A stretch of DNA of 32,508 nt from positions 1 to 32,508 of the forward strand of contig CAZEER010000023.1 in assembly GCA_964511215.1 (NCBI GenBank). Direction: 5' to 3'. Of this stretch, positions 1 through 7,346 are shown piece by piece (the first letter of the stretch is position 1; the number at the start of each line of letters is the position of its first letter). The notes beneath the pieces were generated by a model. The model had not been told where the DNA came from and ran no database searches. It saw nothing but the letters and a program-made list of their open reading frames with translations. Origin of the DNA: CAZEER01 sp964511215. Lineage in GTDB: Bacteria; Fidelibacterota; Marinisomatia; Marinisomatales; UBA1611. A program made the translations under genes and the position numbers.

Positions 1-747
1 TGTGGCTCAGGAAGAGTTGCTAGAGCATCTAAACTTCACCAAACATATGATTTTTGGCAGATGCATTCATTACCAAGAGAAACAAGGAATTACATTCCTT
101 ATTTTCTTTCTGCAGCAATAATAGCAAGAACGCCTGAAGCATATGGTTTTAAAATTCCCAAAAACATTGAACCTTTTCAATTTGAAACAATAAGTTTGGA
201 AAAAAGTTCGGATATAGCCGTACTAGCACGAGTGGCGGGTATTAAACCAAATATTTTGAGAGAGTATAATCCAGAATTAAGACAATCTGCTACACCAGCT
301 GAAGGTGGTTACGAATTAAAACTTCCTAAAGGAGTAAAAGATCGCTTTCTTGTGGCTTGGCAAGTAATCCCTGAAGAAGAAAGATTTGCTCCTCAATTTG
401 TGGTCCATCGTGTACGATATGGAGAGAGTCTTTGGACTATTTCCAAAAAATATAACGTTTCGATTCACGATTTAGCAGCAGTTAATAAAATTCGTAATAG
501 AAATAAAGTAAGGGTTGGACAGAAACTTAATGTACCTTTGAAGGGTAGTAAAGCATGGAGTAATAATGGAAATGGTGGTCCCAAAGGTTATTCAAAGAGA
601 GTATATAAAGTAAAACGAGGTGATACTCTTGGACAAATAGCAGAAAATTTTGGTACAAGGGCTAGTAAAATTAGGAGATGGAATAACATGAAATATGGAT
701 CTCATTTAATTCACCCCGGTCAAAAACTAGTTATTTGGGTGAAGTAG
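1..747 (+). CDS. mltD: MltD-like lytic murein transglycosylase, C-terminal part with two LysM domains (5' truncated by the window)
   Basis: The reading frame is open from base 1, so this is the 3' part (248 residues) of a longer gene; the ATG at 61 is internal. The first visible residues, CGSGRVARAS followed by LPRETRNYIP, match the end of the MltD/Slt catalytic domain, where the GRV and LPRET-Y-P motifs are typical. A linker of the form seen in MltD proteins follows. Then come two LysM peptidoglycan-binding modules at about residues 135-179 (YGESLWTISKKYNVS) and 200-247 (RGDTLGQIAENFGT), ending at the stop. The enzyme cleaves the MurNAc-GlcNAc bond of peptidoglycan in the periplasm or outer membrane. 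The catalytic Glu and any signal peptide lie upstream of the window. The end of the gene is followed by HU after 40 bases. Confidence 0.88.
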   Translation, partial: CGSGRVARASKLHQTYDFWQMHSLPRETRNYIPYFLSAAIIARTPEAYGFKIPKNIEPFQFETISLEKSSDIAVLARVAGIKPNILREYNPELRQSATPAEGGYELKLPKGVKDRFLVAWQVIPEEERFAPQFVVHRVRYGESLWTISKKYNVSIHDLAAVNKIRNRNKVRVGQKLNVPLKGSKAWSNNGNGGPKGYSKRVYKVKRGDTLGQIAENFGTRASKIRRWNNMKYGSHLIHPGQKLVIWVK

Positions 748-787
748 AAATAATTTTATTTAATGAAGTTTTTCTAGGAGTATAATA

Positions 788-1075
788 ATGACAAAACAAG
801 AGATTGTAGACATTGTTTCCGATGCAACTGGTCTTACGAAGGTTGAGACAGAAACGGTGATGAATGGTATCATGGGAACCATTATTGAGTCTCTTTCAAA
901 TAATGAAAGAGTTGAATTACGTGGTTTTGGAACTTTTGGAATAAAACATCGAATGCCTAAGAAAGCAAGAAATCCAGGAACAGGTGAACCAGTTTATCTC
1001 CCGGAAAGGTTTGTTCCAACGTTTAAACCTAGTAAACTTATGCGTTCCAAAGTGAATGATTTAATTAATAAATAA
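788..1075 (+). CDS. hup: HU/IHF-family DNA-binding protein
   Basis: A 95-residue protein of typical HU length. The N-terminal helix-turn-helix dimer region is MTKQEIVDIVSDATGL. The FGTFGIKHR strand follows, then the DNA-binding arm RNPGTGEPVYLP with the conserved Asn-Pro tip that intercalates DNA, and a C-terminal helix. A good ribosome binding site (AGGAG at about 776-780) precedes the ATG. HU bends and compacts DNA in the nucleoid. The gene sits 40 bases after the transglycosylase gene and 11 bases before the small basic protein gene, so it is probably co-transcribed with the latter. Sequence alone does not decide between HU and an IHF subunit. Confidence 0.95.
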   Translation: MTKQEIVDIVSDATGLTKVETETVMNGIMGTIIESLSNNERVELRGFGTFGIKHRMPKKARNPGTGEPVYLPERFVPTFKPSKLMRSKVNDLINK

Positions 1076-1086
1076 GCAGGTAATTG

Positions 1087-1182
1087 ATGCCAAGCGGGAA
1101 AAAAAGAAAAAAGAAAAAGATGAATACTCATAAACGTAAAAAGCGTTTACGTGCAAATCGACATAAGAAAAAAAATAAATAA
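1087..1182 (+). CDS. Tiny basic AURKAIP1/COX24-domain protein (bS22/mS38-like ribosomal protein)
   Basis: A 31-codon gene starting MPSGKKRKKKKMNTHKRKKR; 18 of 31 residues are Lys or Arg. It matches the pattern of the small bacterial AURKAIP1/COX24-domain proteins common in Bacteroidetes and relatives (MPSGKKRKRHK... THKRKKRLRKNRHKKK). These correspond to the C-terminal end of mitochondrial ribosomal protein mS38 and resemble mycobacterial bS22, which bind 16S rRNA near the decoding region. The gene starts 11 bases after the HU stop, with an AGG about 7 bases before the ATG, so it is likely in one transcript with HU. It falls below common ORF length cut-offs and is easily missed. The family match is from memory of the motif; ribosomal binding in this organism is inferred. 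Confidence 0.82.
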   Translation: MPSGKKRKKKKMNTHKRKKRLRANRHKKKNK

Positions 1183-1244
1183 ATATTATGTATATTCGGG
1201 TCTGAAGACCTTTATCAAGTCCTCCTAAGTCAATTAATTGATTT

Positions 1245-2456
1245 ATGCCAGAGTATCAAAATTGTTTTTCAGTATCTAGTTTAAATACGAAAATTAGATA
1301 TCTTATTGAGGGTGACCTTACAGATATTTGGGTGCAGGGTGAAATTTCAAATTTTCATCATCATCCTGGTTCGGGGCATATGTATTTCACTATTAAAGAT
1401 AGTAAGAGTGAATTACGTTGTGCGATGTTTAAAGGAAGAAATTCGCTTTTGCAGTTTAAGCCAACTGACGGCATGAATATTAGGTTATTTGGGACTGTTA
1501 CGGTTTATGAGGAACGAGGCCAGATACAATTAGTAGCATCTAAAATAGAATTAGATGGTGAGGGAGGCTTATACAAAACTTTTGAAAAGCTAAAAAAAAC
1601 TTTAGCTAATGAAGGTTTATTTGATTCAAAGTATAAAAAATCTTTACCTCTTTATCCAAAAAAGGTTGGAATTATTACGTCTGCTTCAGGAGCAGCTTTT
1701 CAAGATATCCTAAATGTATTATCCAGAAGGGCTCCACATGTAGATATTTTAATACAATCTGTTAAGGTTCAAGGCATTGGAGCTGTAGAACAAATAGTTG
1801 ATGCTATTACTTTATTTAATTTACATGGTAATGTTGATATTCTAATATTGGGACGAGGTGGTGGATCTATTGAAGATTTATGGGCCTTTAATGATGAAAA
1901 TGTAGCGCGATCTATTTTTAAATCTTCAATACCGATTATTTCAGCTATAGGGCATGAAACGGATTTTACAATAGCAGATTTTGTATCTGATTTGCGTGCT
2001 CCTACTCCATCATCGGCAGCTGAATTAGCTACTTCTTCAATGGATAGTCTTTTGATTAAATTATCTGAAATTGAAAATCGATTGATAAGTTGTCTTAGAA
2101 ATAAAATTGAGCGTTTATGGATGACTAAAGACCAACTTGATAAACGGATTGTAAATCAAAAACCAAAGAAAAAAATACTTAGGCAATTTGAACAACTAAA
2201 ATTAATTAATAAGCGTTTATTAAATTGTGTTAATCAAAAAAATACAGACTATGTGAATCATTTGGAGTCTATTTCAAAACAAATAATAAGTCTTGGACCT
2301 AGGCAGGTCTTAAAAAGAGGTTATGCAATCCCTCTTGATAAATCAGGAGAGATTATACGTTATGCTAAACAAGTATCAATTGGTGATTTCTTTTCTTTAA
2401 TGACAGCCAAAGGTATAATTGGCGCGAAAAAAACTTCAGATATCTTAGATGATTAG
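1245..2456 (+). CDS. xseA: Exodeoxyribonuclease VII large subunit
   Basis: A 403-residue protein, somewhat shorter than the E. coli protein (about 456). The N-terminal OB-fold has the family motif DIWVQGEISNF followed by GHMYFTIKD at about residues 27-52. The catalytic domain holds GRGGGSIEDLWAFNDE (about 203-218), the SAIGHETD motif and DLRAPTPSSAAEL. A Lys/Glu-rich helical region that binds XseB precedes the C-terminal segment with LKRGYAI. The enzyme degrades single-stranded DNA to oligonucleotides in the cytoplasm. The small-subunit gene follows after 17 bases, the usual arrangement. The 62 bases upstream hold only a weak GGTC/GACC hairpin (about 1199-1210) and no strong ribosome binding site. 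Confidence 0.96.
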   Translation: MPEYQNCFSVSSLNTKIRYLIEGDLTDIWVQGEISNFHHHPGSGHMYFTIKDSKSELRCAMFKGRNSLLQFKPTDGMNIRLFGTVTVYEERGQIQLVASKIELDGEGGLYKTFEKLKKTLANEGLFDSKYKKSLPLYPKKVGIITSASGAAFQDILNVLSRRAPHVDILIQSVKVQGIGAVEQIVDAITLFNLHGNVDILILGRGGGSIEDLWAFNDENVARSIFKSSIPIISAIGHETDFTIADFVSDLRAPTPSSAAELATSSMDSLLIKLSEIENRLISCLRNKIERLWMTKDQLDKRIVNQKPKKKILRQFEQLKLINKRLLNCVNQKNTDYVNHLESISKQIISLGPRQVLKRGYAIPLDKSGEIIRYAKQVSIGDFFSLMTAKGIIGAKKTSDILDD

Positions 2457-2473
2457 TTAGTTAAATTTGAATT

Positions 2474-2704
2474 ATGTCTAAAAATAAAAAAGAGAATAAT
2501 TTTGAATTATCTATCAAAAACTTAGAGATAATAGTAACTAAAATGGAATCCGGGGAGACTACTCTAGAGGAAAGTTTGAATTTATTTGAAGAAGGAATGC
2601 AATTAATAAAATCGTGTGAGAATGAATTAAAAGCTGCAGAACAAAGAGTCGAAAGTTTAATGAAAAAATCGAAGAATGGACCAAATTCAATGGAAACTGA
2701 ATAA
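2474..2704 (+). CDS. xseB: Exodeoxyribonuclease VII small subunit
   Basis: A 76-residue helical protein with the XseB pattern: FELSIKNLEIIVTKMESGE near the N-terminus, then TTLEESLNLFEEGMQLIKSCE and LKAAEQRVESL. This matches the family in length and in order of motifs. Several copies coat the long helix of XseA and are needed for nuclease activity. It follows xseA by 17 bases and its TAA stop shares one base with the nadK start (TAATG at 2702-2706), so translation of the two is probably coupled. Confidence 0.95.
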   Translation: MSKNKKENNFELSIKNLEIIVTKMESGETTLEESLNLFEEGMQLIKSCENELKAAEQRVESLMKKSKNGPNSMETE

Positions 2705-3582
2705 TGTATCCAAAAAACTTTGGTATTTGGGGAAATACTGATAAAGAGTCCTTCTGGGTAATTTTACCAAAAATTCTTGACTGGGCTGATAAAAACAAAT
2801 TAACGGTATTCTTAACGAAACGCATATTAAATCATCCAAATGCAAAACCGGTAAGTAGAGATCGAATTAAATCAAAGCAAGATTTTAAAGCTATTGATTT
2901 TATGTTAGCTCTTGGAGGTGATGGTACATTCCTCTCATTAGCTAGAGCTATAGGAAATAAAAATACTCCGATATTGGGTATTCATCTAGGTGACCTAGGT
3001 TTTCTTGCCAAAGTAACAATGAAAGATCTTTTTTTTAGACTTAGTCAAGTCGCTAAAGGGAATTATATCATTGAAAAAAGAATTCTTATTAAATCACATA
3101 TAGAAAAAAAGGGTAAAATAATTGATCATATAGGACTTAATGATTTTGTATTTACCAATGGTCAACCGCATAGGATGCTAAGTGCTTCGGTGAGTGTTGA
3201 TGGCCATTTTGTGGGTAATTATAATGCTGATGGATTAATTATTGCTACACCAACCGGTTCGACTGCATATTCATTATCTGCGGGTGGCCCAATTGTTGCT
3301 CCTCAGGTAGATTCAATTATAGTGACACCCACTGCAGCACACACACTTACTTCTCGTCCACTTGTAATATCTTCTCAGTCTCAAATTGTTATTAGTTTTT
3401 CATCGACAAATAGTTCAATCTTTTTTGTAGTGGATGGGCAGATAAATGAAACTTTAAAACCATCTTATCAAGTAAAAATAAAGAAAGCTGATTATAAAAT
3501 TAATTTAATTGATTTTGATGATAAAGATTATTTTGAAACACTAAGAACTAAAATGGGTTGGGGTAAGAGGGGGAGCCAATAA
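2704..3582 (+). CDS. nadK: NAD kinase
   Basis: A 292-residue ATP-NAD kinase that phosphorylates NAD+ to NADP+ in the cytoplasm. The diagnostic GGDGT motif is at residues 71-75, preceded by the hydrophobic strand IDFMLAL. LGIHLGDLGFLA, the N-D pair in GLNDFVF (about 145-151), and the NADG (174-177) and ATPTGSTAYSLSAGGP (181-196) segments of the NAD pocket follow in the expected order. The start overlaps the xseB stop by one base. The gene ends three bases before the stop of the convergent oxygenase gene, so both transcripts must end in or run through this junction. Confidence 0.97.
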   Translation: MYPKNFGIWGNTDKESFWVILPKILDWADKNKLTVFLTKRILNHPNAKPVSRDRIKSKQDFKAIDFMLALGGDGTFLSLARAIGNKNTPILGIHLGDLGFLAKVTMKDLFFRLSQVAKGNYIIEKRILIKSHIEKKGKIIDHIGLNDFVFTNGQPHRMLSASVSVDGHFVGNYNADGLIIATPTGSTAYSLSAGGPIVAPQVDSIIVTPTAAHTLTSRPLVISSQSQIVISFSSTNSSIFFVVDGQINETLKPSYQVKIKKADYKINLIDFDDKDYFETLRTKMGWGKRGSQ

Positions 3583-3585
3583 GAT

Positions 3586-3604
3586 TTATAAAAAACTTTT
3601 ATAA
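3586..3604. terminator. AT-only hairpin at the nadK / oxygenase convergent junction
   Basis: A perfect 8-base inverted repeat, TTATAAAA (3586-3593) and TTTTATAA (3597-3604), with a 3-base loop. It begins exactly at the minus-strand stop codon and lies 3 bases after the nadK stop. Its position between two convergent genes suits a bidirectional terminator, but the stem has no G-C pair, so it may be chance in AT-rich DNA. Confidence 0.25.
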
Positions 3605-4371
3605 CCCCGAAACTGCATATGTGCACCATCAATGAATAGAGGTCTATGAGCGTAATTGTTTTTTATAGATTCCTGTTTTTGACCACGTAATAATACACAT
3701 TCCCAATTTTTTCTATTTACATAAGTGCTTGTAGGTATAAATCTTAAGGTCAAACCTATTCTCCAATGTTCTGAAATATTTGGATTTGAGCCATGTATAA
3801 TAAAAGGGTTATGTATAGAGATATCTCCAGGGTTGAGCTCTATGTCAACTGCAGCTAAATCATTAATTTTGTCAGGGTGAATAGCTAGATCAAGTACATA
3901 TTTATTAGTATCTAGTTTTATCATTTCTGACGGTTTTAGAAGTGTTTTGTTTTGTGTTCCCGGAATAACACGCATGCATGCATTTCCCCTTTTGGAAATT
4001 GAGCCAGCCAGCCACACTGAAACTACTTTCATTGGTTCAAGTGGCCAGTATGATCCATCTTGATGCCATCCTACAGGCTGTCCACTAAAAGGTTTTTTAG
4101 CGATATAGTGTGCCCCGAATAGAGCGATGTTAGGTCCAATAATTTCAGCAACAATATCTAATAATAATTTTTGTTCGATAACATGGTGAATGAAAGGGTC
4201 ATGGATTAATAAATGATGGTGAAATGCTTCAGGCCTAATCTCAGGGTGCTTATTTTTTAACCACATTACGTGATTTTCAACTTCTTTTGCCATCTCGGGT
4301 TCTATGACATTTCGCACAATTACATATCCGTTTTTATCATATGATTTTTTCAGATTATTTAGATTTAACAT
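3586..4371 (-). CDS. PhyH-family Fe(II)/2-oxoglutarate-dependent oxygenase
   Basis: From the ATG at 4371 the protein is 261 residues. An upstream in-frame ATG at 4422 would add 17 residues (MLWTSALPSP...) that do not resemble the family, so I prefer 4371, where the typical N-terminal SYDKNGYVIVRNVI starts. The double-stranded beta-helix core is visible: the HxD iron ligands in GWHQDGSYWP (His103, Asp105), the distal His193 in HNPFIIHGS and a 2-oxoglutarate-binding Arg204 11 residues later. Such enzymes hydroxylate unactivated carbons using Fe(II), O2 and 2-oxoglutarate. Substrates in this family range from phytanoyl-CoA to ectoine and small metabolites, and I cannot assign one. No clear ribosome binding site is seen. 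Its nearest same-strand neighbour is proline dehydrogenase, 294 bases upstream. Confidence 0.85.
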   Translation of the reverse strand: MLNLNNLKKSYDKNGYVIVRNVIEPEMAKEVENHVMWLKNKHPEIRPEAFHHHLLIHDPFIHHVIEQKLLLDIVAEIIGPNIALFGAHYIAKKPFSGQPVGWHQDGSYWPLEPMKVVSVWLAGSISKRGNACMRVIPGTQNKTLLKPSEMIKLDTNKYVLDLAIHPDKINDLAAVDIELNPGDISIHNPFIIHGSNPNISEHWRIGLTLRFIPTSTYVNRKNWECVLLRGQKQESIKNNYAHRPLFIDGAHMQFRGYKSFL

Positions 4372-4665
4372 AGTGGTCGTTGGATCATAAATTGGTGATG
4401 GCAGAGCAGACGTCCATAACAATCGATATGTTTCTATGCTTTTCTAGTATTATACCATCTAAATTGGTGTCATTTCCTTGTGGGCATATAGCCTTGGTTT
4501 TATTAGACATAGTTGAGTTAATTATTTGGGTTTCAATTTCTGTGAGTCTAAATACAGTAGGAATAACAATCAATATTTTATCAACTCAATTTTAGAATAA
4601 AAAGCTTAAATGTGAATTAATTTAGTAGCGGGTTTAAGAAAACAACAGTTATTATTGAATAAAAA
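4372..4665. other. Intergenic stretch with no recognised gene
   Basis: 294 bases between the oxygenase start and the proline dehydrogenase stop. Two short open frames lie over each other here, 4380-4595 on + and 4385-4573 on -. Neither has a recognisable motif or a ribosome binding site, and each could be the other's antisense shadow. The oxygenase promoter must lie here unless it is co-transcribed with proline dehydrogenase, but I cannot point to convincing -35/-10 boxes. Confidence 0.5.
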
Positions 4666-5559
4666 TTATCTATTTTTAATCAAATTTGATAAAACGTATT
4701 TTGCTATGTTTGGATTTTCTTTTAGTCTTCTAACGGAGTACTCAAACCAATCAGGTCCAAAGGGAACATAGATTCTAACCTTATAGCCTTTTTCAATGAG
4801 TGTCTCTAACCTGCCATTCATAGGAACGCCAAACAATACTTGGAACTCAAATAAGTGCTTAGAAATTTTTTCAGATTTAATCCAATCGAGCAATCTATCA
4901 ATTAAATCTTGATCATGTGTTGCATAACCGGCAAAAGCGCCTTTTACAGCCATGGTTTTAGCCATTAATAAATAATTATTCTTTATATCTTCTCTATCTT
5001 GGAACGCGATTAAGTTTGATTCTTTATATATCCCTTTGCATATCCGTGAATTAAAATGATTATTCGCCATTTTTTCTATGTCATCAAGGCTTCGAAAGAG
5101 ATATGCTTGTATAGCAACTCCTACATTCTTTGTGATTAATCTACAATTATTAAAAATCTCGAATGTTTGATTAGTGTACTGGGAACTTTCCATGTCTATA
5201 CGTAAAAAATTCCCATATTTTTTTGCATTTTGCGCAATAGTACTCATATTTAGAATTGCTTCATTTTGAGAGATCATTAGTCCAACATGAGTTGGTTTCA
5301 CAGATAAAGTACAGTCTAATAAGTTATCATTTATATGGTGATATAATTTGCAATACTGTCTTGTGATTTTTTCAGCTGTCTCTTTTGATTTTACATGTTC
5401 CCCAAGTATATCGAGAGTTGCCGAGAACCCTTTTTGGTTCAATAGTTTCACCTGTGCGATAGCTGTATCTATGGTCTCACCGGCAACATATGGTTTTGCA
5501 AATGGTTTGGAGAACCATTTAGGGAGATATGGGAGGATGTTAGTGATCAATGTATTCAT
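4666..5559 (-). CDS. putA: Proline dehydrogenase (monofunctional)
   Basis: A 297-residue protein, matching the stand-alone PRODH of Thermus/Deinococcus type (about 300 residues) rather than the giant bifunctional PutA. The FAD-binding beta/alpha barrel is recognised by SATLDILGEHV (about 46-56), the RICKGIYKE segment (172-180), HLFEFQVLFGV (235-245) and the C-terminal YVPFGPDWFEYSVRRL (264-279), whose Arg pair binds the proline carboxylate. It oxidises L-proline to 1-pyrroline-5-carboxylate and passes electrons to quinone at the membrane. The partner P5C dehydrogenase is not in this window. The gene is divergent from nuoA, with 162 bases between the starts. Confidence 0.93.
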   Translation of the reverse strand: MNTLITNILPYLPKWFSKPFAKPYVAGETIDTAIAQVKLLNQKGFSATLDILGEHVKSKETAEKITRQYCKLYHHINDNLLDCTLSVKPTHVGLMISQNEAILNMSTIAQNAKKYGNFLRIDMESSQYTNQTFEIFNNCRLITKNVGVAIQAYLFRSLDDIEKMANNHFNSRICKGIYKESNLIAFQDREDIKNNYLLMAKTMAVKGAFAGYATHDQDLIDRLLDWIKSEKISKHLFEFQVLFGVPMNGRLETLIEKGYKVRIYVPFGPDWFEYSVRRLKENPNIAKYVLSNLIKNR

Positions 5560-5598
5560 AAAATAATATATAAAAAGTTAGATTAAAGAGAGATTCAC

Positions 5599-5616
5599 AA
5601 CCAATTGGTTTATAAT
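5599..5616 (+). promoter_or_regulatory. Possible promoter/operator of the nuo-nqr cluster
   Basis: In the 162-base divergent region before nuoA there is a perfect 12-base palindrome, AACCAATTGGTT (5599-5610), directly followed by a perfect TATAAT (5611-5616). No good TTGACA is found 17 bases upstream. A dyad overlapping the -10/-35 spacer is where repressors often bind. The nuoA ATG is about 105 bases downstream. This is a position-based guess; promoter rules in this lineage may differ. Confidence 0.3.
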
Positions 5617-5721
5617 AACTATGAAAATAAAAGAACATTTATATTTATGAAGTTTAATTTGGTCTCGAAAATATCACTGAGTAAATTTGCTGTCTGTTTA
5701 GTTTCCATTTAATATAATAAT

Positions 5722-6138
5722 ATGTATAGAGATTTCGGTACCATTCTGTTTGCAACTGTTCTTGCTATTATCTTAGTAGCCGTCCCATTATTAATTTCGT
5801 GGTTAGTCGCACCATCAAATAAAACAAGAGAAAAACTACAAACTTATGAATGTGGGGAAGTAGTTGATGGTTCGGCTTGGTTGCAGTTTAATATACGTTT
5901 CTATGTTATTGCATTAATCTTTCTTATTTTTGATGTTGAAGTTGTTTTTCTTTTTCCATGGGCGGTTGTATTTAAAGAATTAGGTCTTCTTGCATTAATT
6001 GAGATGGGAATTTTTCTTTTAATTTTAGTGGTTGGCCTGGCTTATGTATGGGTAAAAGCTGATTTAGATTGGGTTAAACGTCGGGTCAAATATGCCACGG
6101 GTCGATATCAAAAAATTGCAATCAAGCAGGAACAATAA
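5722..6138 (+). CDS. nuoA: NADH-quinone oxidoreductase subunit A
   Basis: A 138-residue membrane protein with three predicted helices and the NuoA signature: YECGEVVDGSAWLQFNIRFY (about 43-62), followed by IFDVEVVFLFPWA. This segment forms the loop near the quinone site where NuoA meets NuoB, NuoD and NuoH. It is the first gene of an eleven-gene complex I cluster that ends with nuoN. The nuoB ATG follows the stop codon directly. The C-terminus (DWVKRRVKYATGRYQ) is a short charged tail. Confidence 0.96.
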   Translation: MYRDFGTILFATVLAIILVAVPLLISWLVAPSNKTREKLQTYECGEVVDGSAWLQFNIRFYVIALIFLIFDVEVVFLFPWAVVFKELGLLALIEMGIFLLILVVGLAYVWVKADLDWVKRRVKYATGRYQKIAIKQEQ

Positions 6139-6630
6139 ATGGGTCTATTCACAAATAAATTCCAAGATAATATCATTGTTGAAAAACTTGATAATTTACT
6201 TAGCTGGGGACGTTCTACCAGTCCATGGTTTTTTCAATTTGGTACAGCATGTTGCGCAATTGAGATGATGGCCGCAGCGGCTAGCCGGCATGATTTGAAA
6301 AGAATAGGTATGATTCCAAGATCATCTCCCAGACAGGCGGATGTTATGATTGTTGCTGGAACGGTTACTATGAAGATGGCAATCCGAGTAAAAAAACTGT
6401 ATGAGCAGATGGCTGATCCTAAATATGTAGTGGCTATGGGTTCCTGTGCAACCAGCGGGGGCCCTTATTGGCAACATGGATACCATGTGCTAAAGGGAGT
6501 CGATCTTGTGATCCCGGTTGATGTTTATGTTCCTGGATGCCCTCCAAGGCCTGAATCCTTAATAGAAGGGTTGTTGAAATTACAGGAGCAGATTCTTGAG
6601 GAGCGTCCTTTGACTAGGAAAATGGCATGA
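6139..6630 (+). CDS. nuoB: NADH-quinone oxidoreductase subunit B
   Basis: A 163-residue peripheral-arm subunit that carries the N2 [4Fe-4S] cluster, the last redox centre before quinone. All four expected ligands are present: the tandem Cys38-Cys39 in GTACCAIEMM, Cys103 in GSCATSGG and Cys134 in VPGCPPRPES. The ATG sits immediately after the nuoA stop, and the stop overlaps nuoC by four bases (ATGA). The intact N2 site shows that this complex is built for quinone reduction, whatever its electron donor. Confidence 0.98.
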   Translation: MGLFTNKFQDNIIVEKLDNLLSWGRSTSPWFFQFGTACCAIEMMAAAASRHDLKRIGMIPRSSPRQADVMIVAGTVTMKMAIRVKKLYEQMADPKYVVAMGSCATSGGPYWQHGYHVLKGVDLVIPVDVYVPGCPPRPESLIEGLLKLQEQILEERPLTRKMA

Positions 6631-7346
6631 CTGAAAATCAACAAAAACTAATAGATGAATTAGTAAACAAAGGTTTAGATGGTGATATGGACGCGGTCAA
6701 TGCTCATCAAGATAGGATGGTTCGAGCAAAAGCAAAATCCATGATAATGAAAATCCAAAAAGGGATTTTAAAACGGCCACCTTTAAAAAAAATATCCCCT
6801 GGAGAAGATCCTAATGGCGATATTGTTCAAAATCAAGAAAAGAAAGAGAATGAACAAGAAAGTACCTCTGCAAAAGTTGTAAGAAAATTATTAGAAAAAT
6901 TTCCAAATGAAATTGAAAATGAAGAATTTGATACCCATATTCAATTAAAGCCTGATAAGTGGTTTGAAATTGCAACTTGGTTGAAATCTGAGCCAGAACT
7001 TTTCTTTGATTCTTTACAATGCCAAATGGGAATTGATGTCCAAGATGACATCCTCGAATCCAGATATAATTTGCACTCTATGAAGCATAATCACTATGTT
7101 GAATTGAGAATAGCTGTTCCTAGGTCAAATGCGAAAATCCCATCTGTTGAGAAGGTTTGGAGAGTAGCTGATTGGTTTGAAAGAGAAACTTATGATATGT
7201 TAGGTATAGAATATATTGGTCATAGTGATCTTAGAAGAATATTATTACCTGATGACTGGGAGGGTTGGCCACTTAGAAAAGATTACCAGGAGCAAGAGAC
7301 TTATCATGGAATTATTGTCCCAAAAATGAAGGAAGGATGGGAGTAG
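6627..7346 (+). CDS. nuoC: NADH-quinone oxidoreductase subunit C with an N-terminal extension
   Basis: A 239-residue protein. From about residue 80 it is a normal NuoC (30 kDa) domain: KPDKWFEIATWLKSEPELFFDS, then the family end motif WFERETYDMLGI, DLRRILLPDDWEGWPLRKDY. Before that lies about 80 residues unlike the usual N-terminus: a helical basic segment (HQDRMVRAKAKSMIMKIQKG) and a Glu/Asn/Lys-rich linker. The start overlaps the nuoB stop by four bases, which supports the long form, although internal ATGs exist. NuoC pairs with NuoD in the connecting arm. The stop lies inside nuoD (10-base overlap). Confidence 0.94.
   Translation: MTENQQKLIDELVNKGLDGDMDAVNAHQDRMVRAKAKSMIMKIQKGILKRPPLKKISPGEDPNGDIVQNQEKKENEQESTSAKVVRKLLEKFPNEIENEEFDTHIQLKPDKWFEIATWLKSEPELFFDSLQCQMGIDVQDDILESRYNLHSMKHNHYVELRIAVPRSNAKIPSVEKVWRVADWFERETYDMLGIEYIGHSDLRRILLPDDWEGWPLRKDYQEQETYHGIIVPKMKEGWE

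Noticed and set aside
4371..4422. Longer start for the PhyH oxygenase at 4422
   Set aside because: The extra 17 residues (MLWTSALPSPIYDPTTT) do not look like the family N-terminus; the ATG at 4371 gives the usual start.
4380..4595. 71-codon open frame on + and 62-codon open frame on - (4385-4573) in the same region
   Set aside because: They overlap each other antisense, show no family motif and have no ribosome binding site. Either could be real, but nothing supports it.
5647..5712. 21-codon ORF (MKFNLVSK...) ahead of nuoA, a possible leader peptide
   Set aside because: No ribosome binding site, no runs of a regulatory amino acid and no attenuator hairpin after it; chance ORFs of this size are common in AT-rich DNA.
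5713..5718. TATAAT directly before the nuoA ATG as a promoter
   Set aside because: It lies only three bases from the start codon, which would give a leaderless or truncated message; it is more likely chance in AT-rich sequence.
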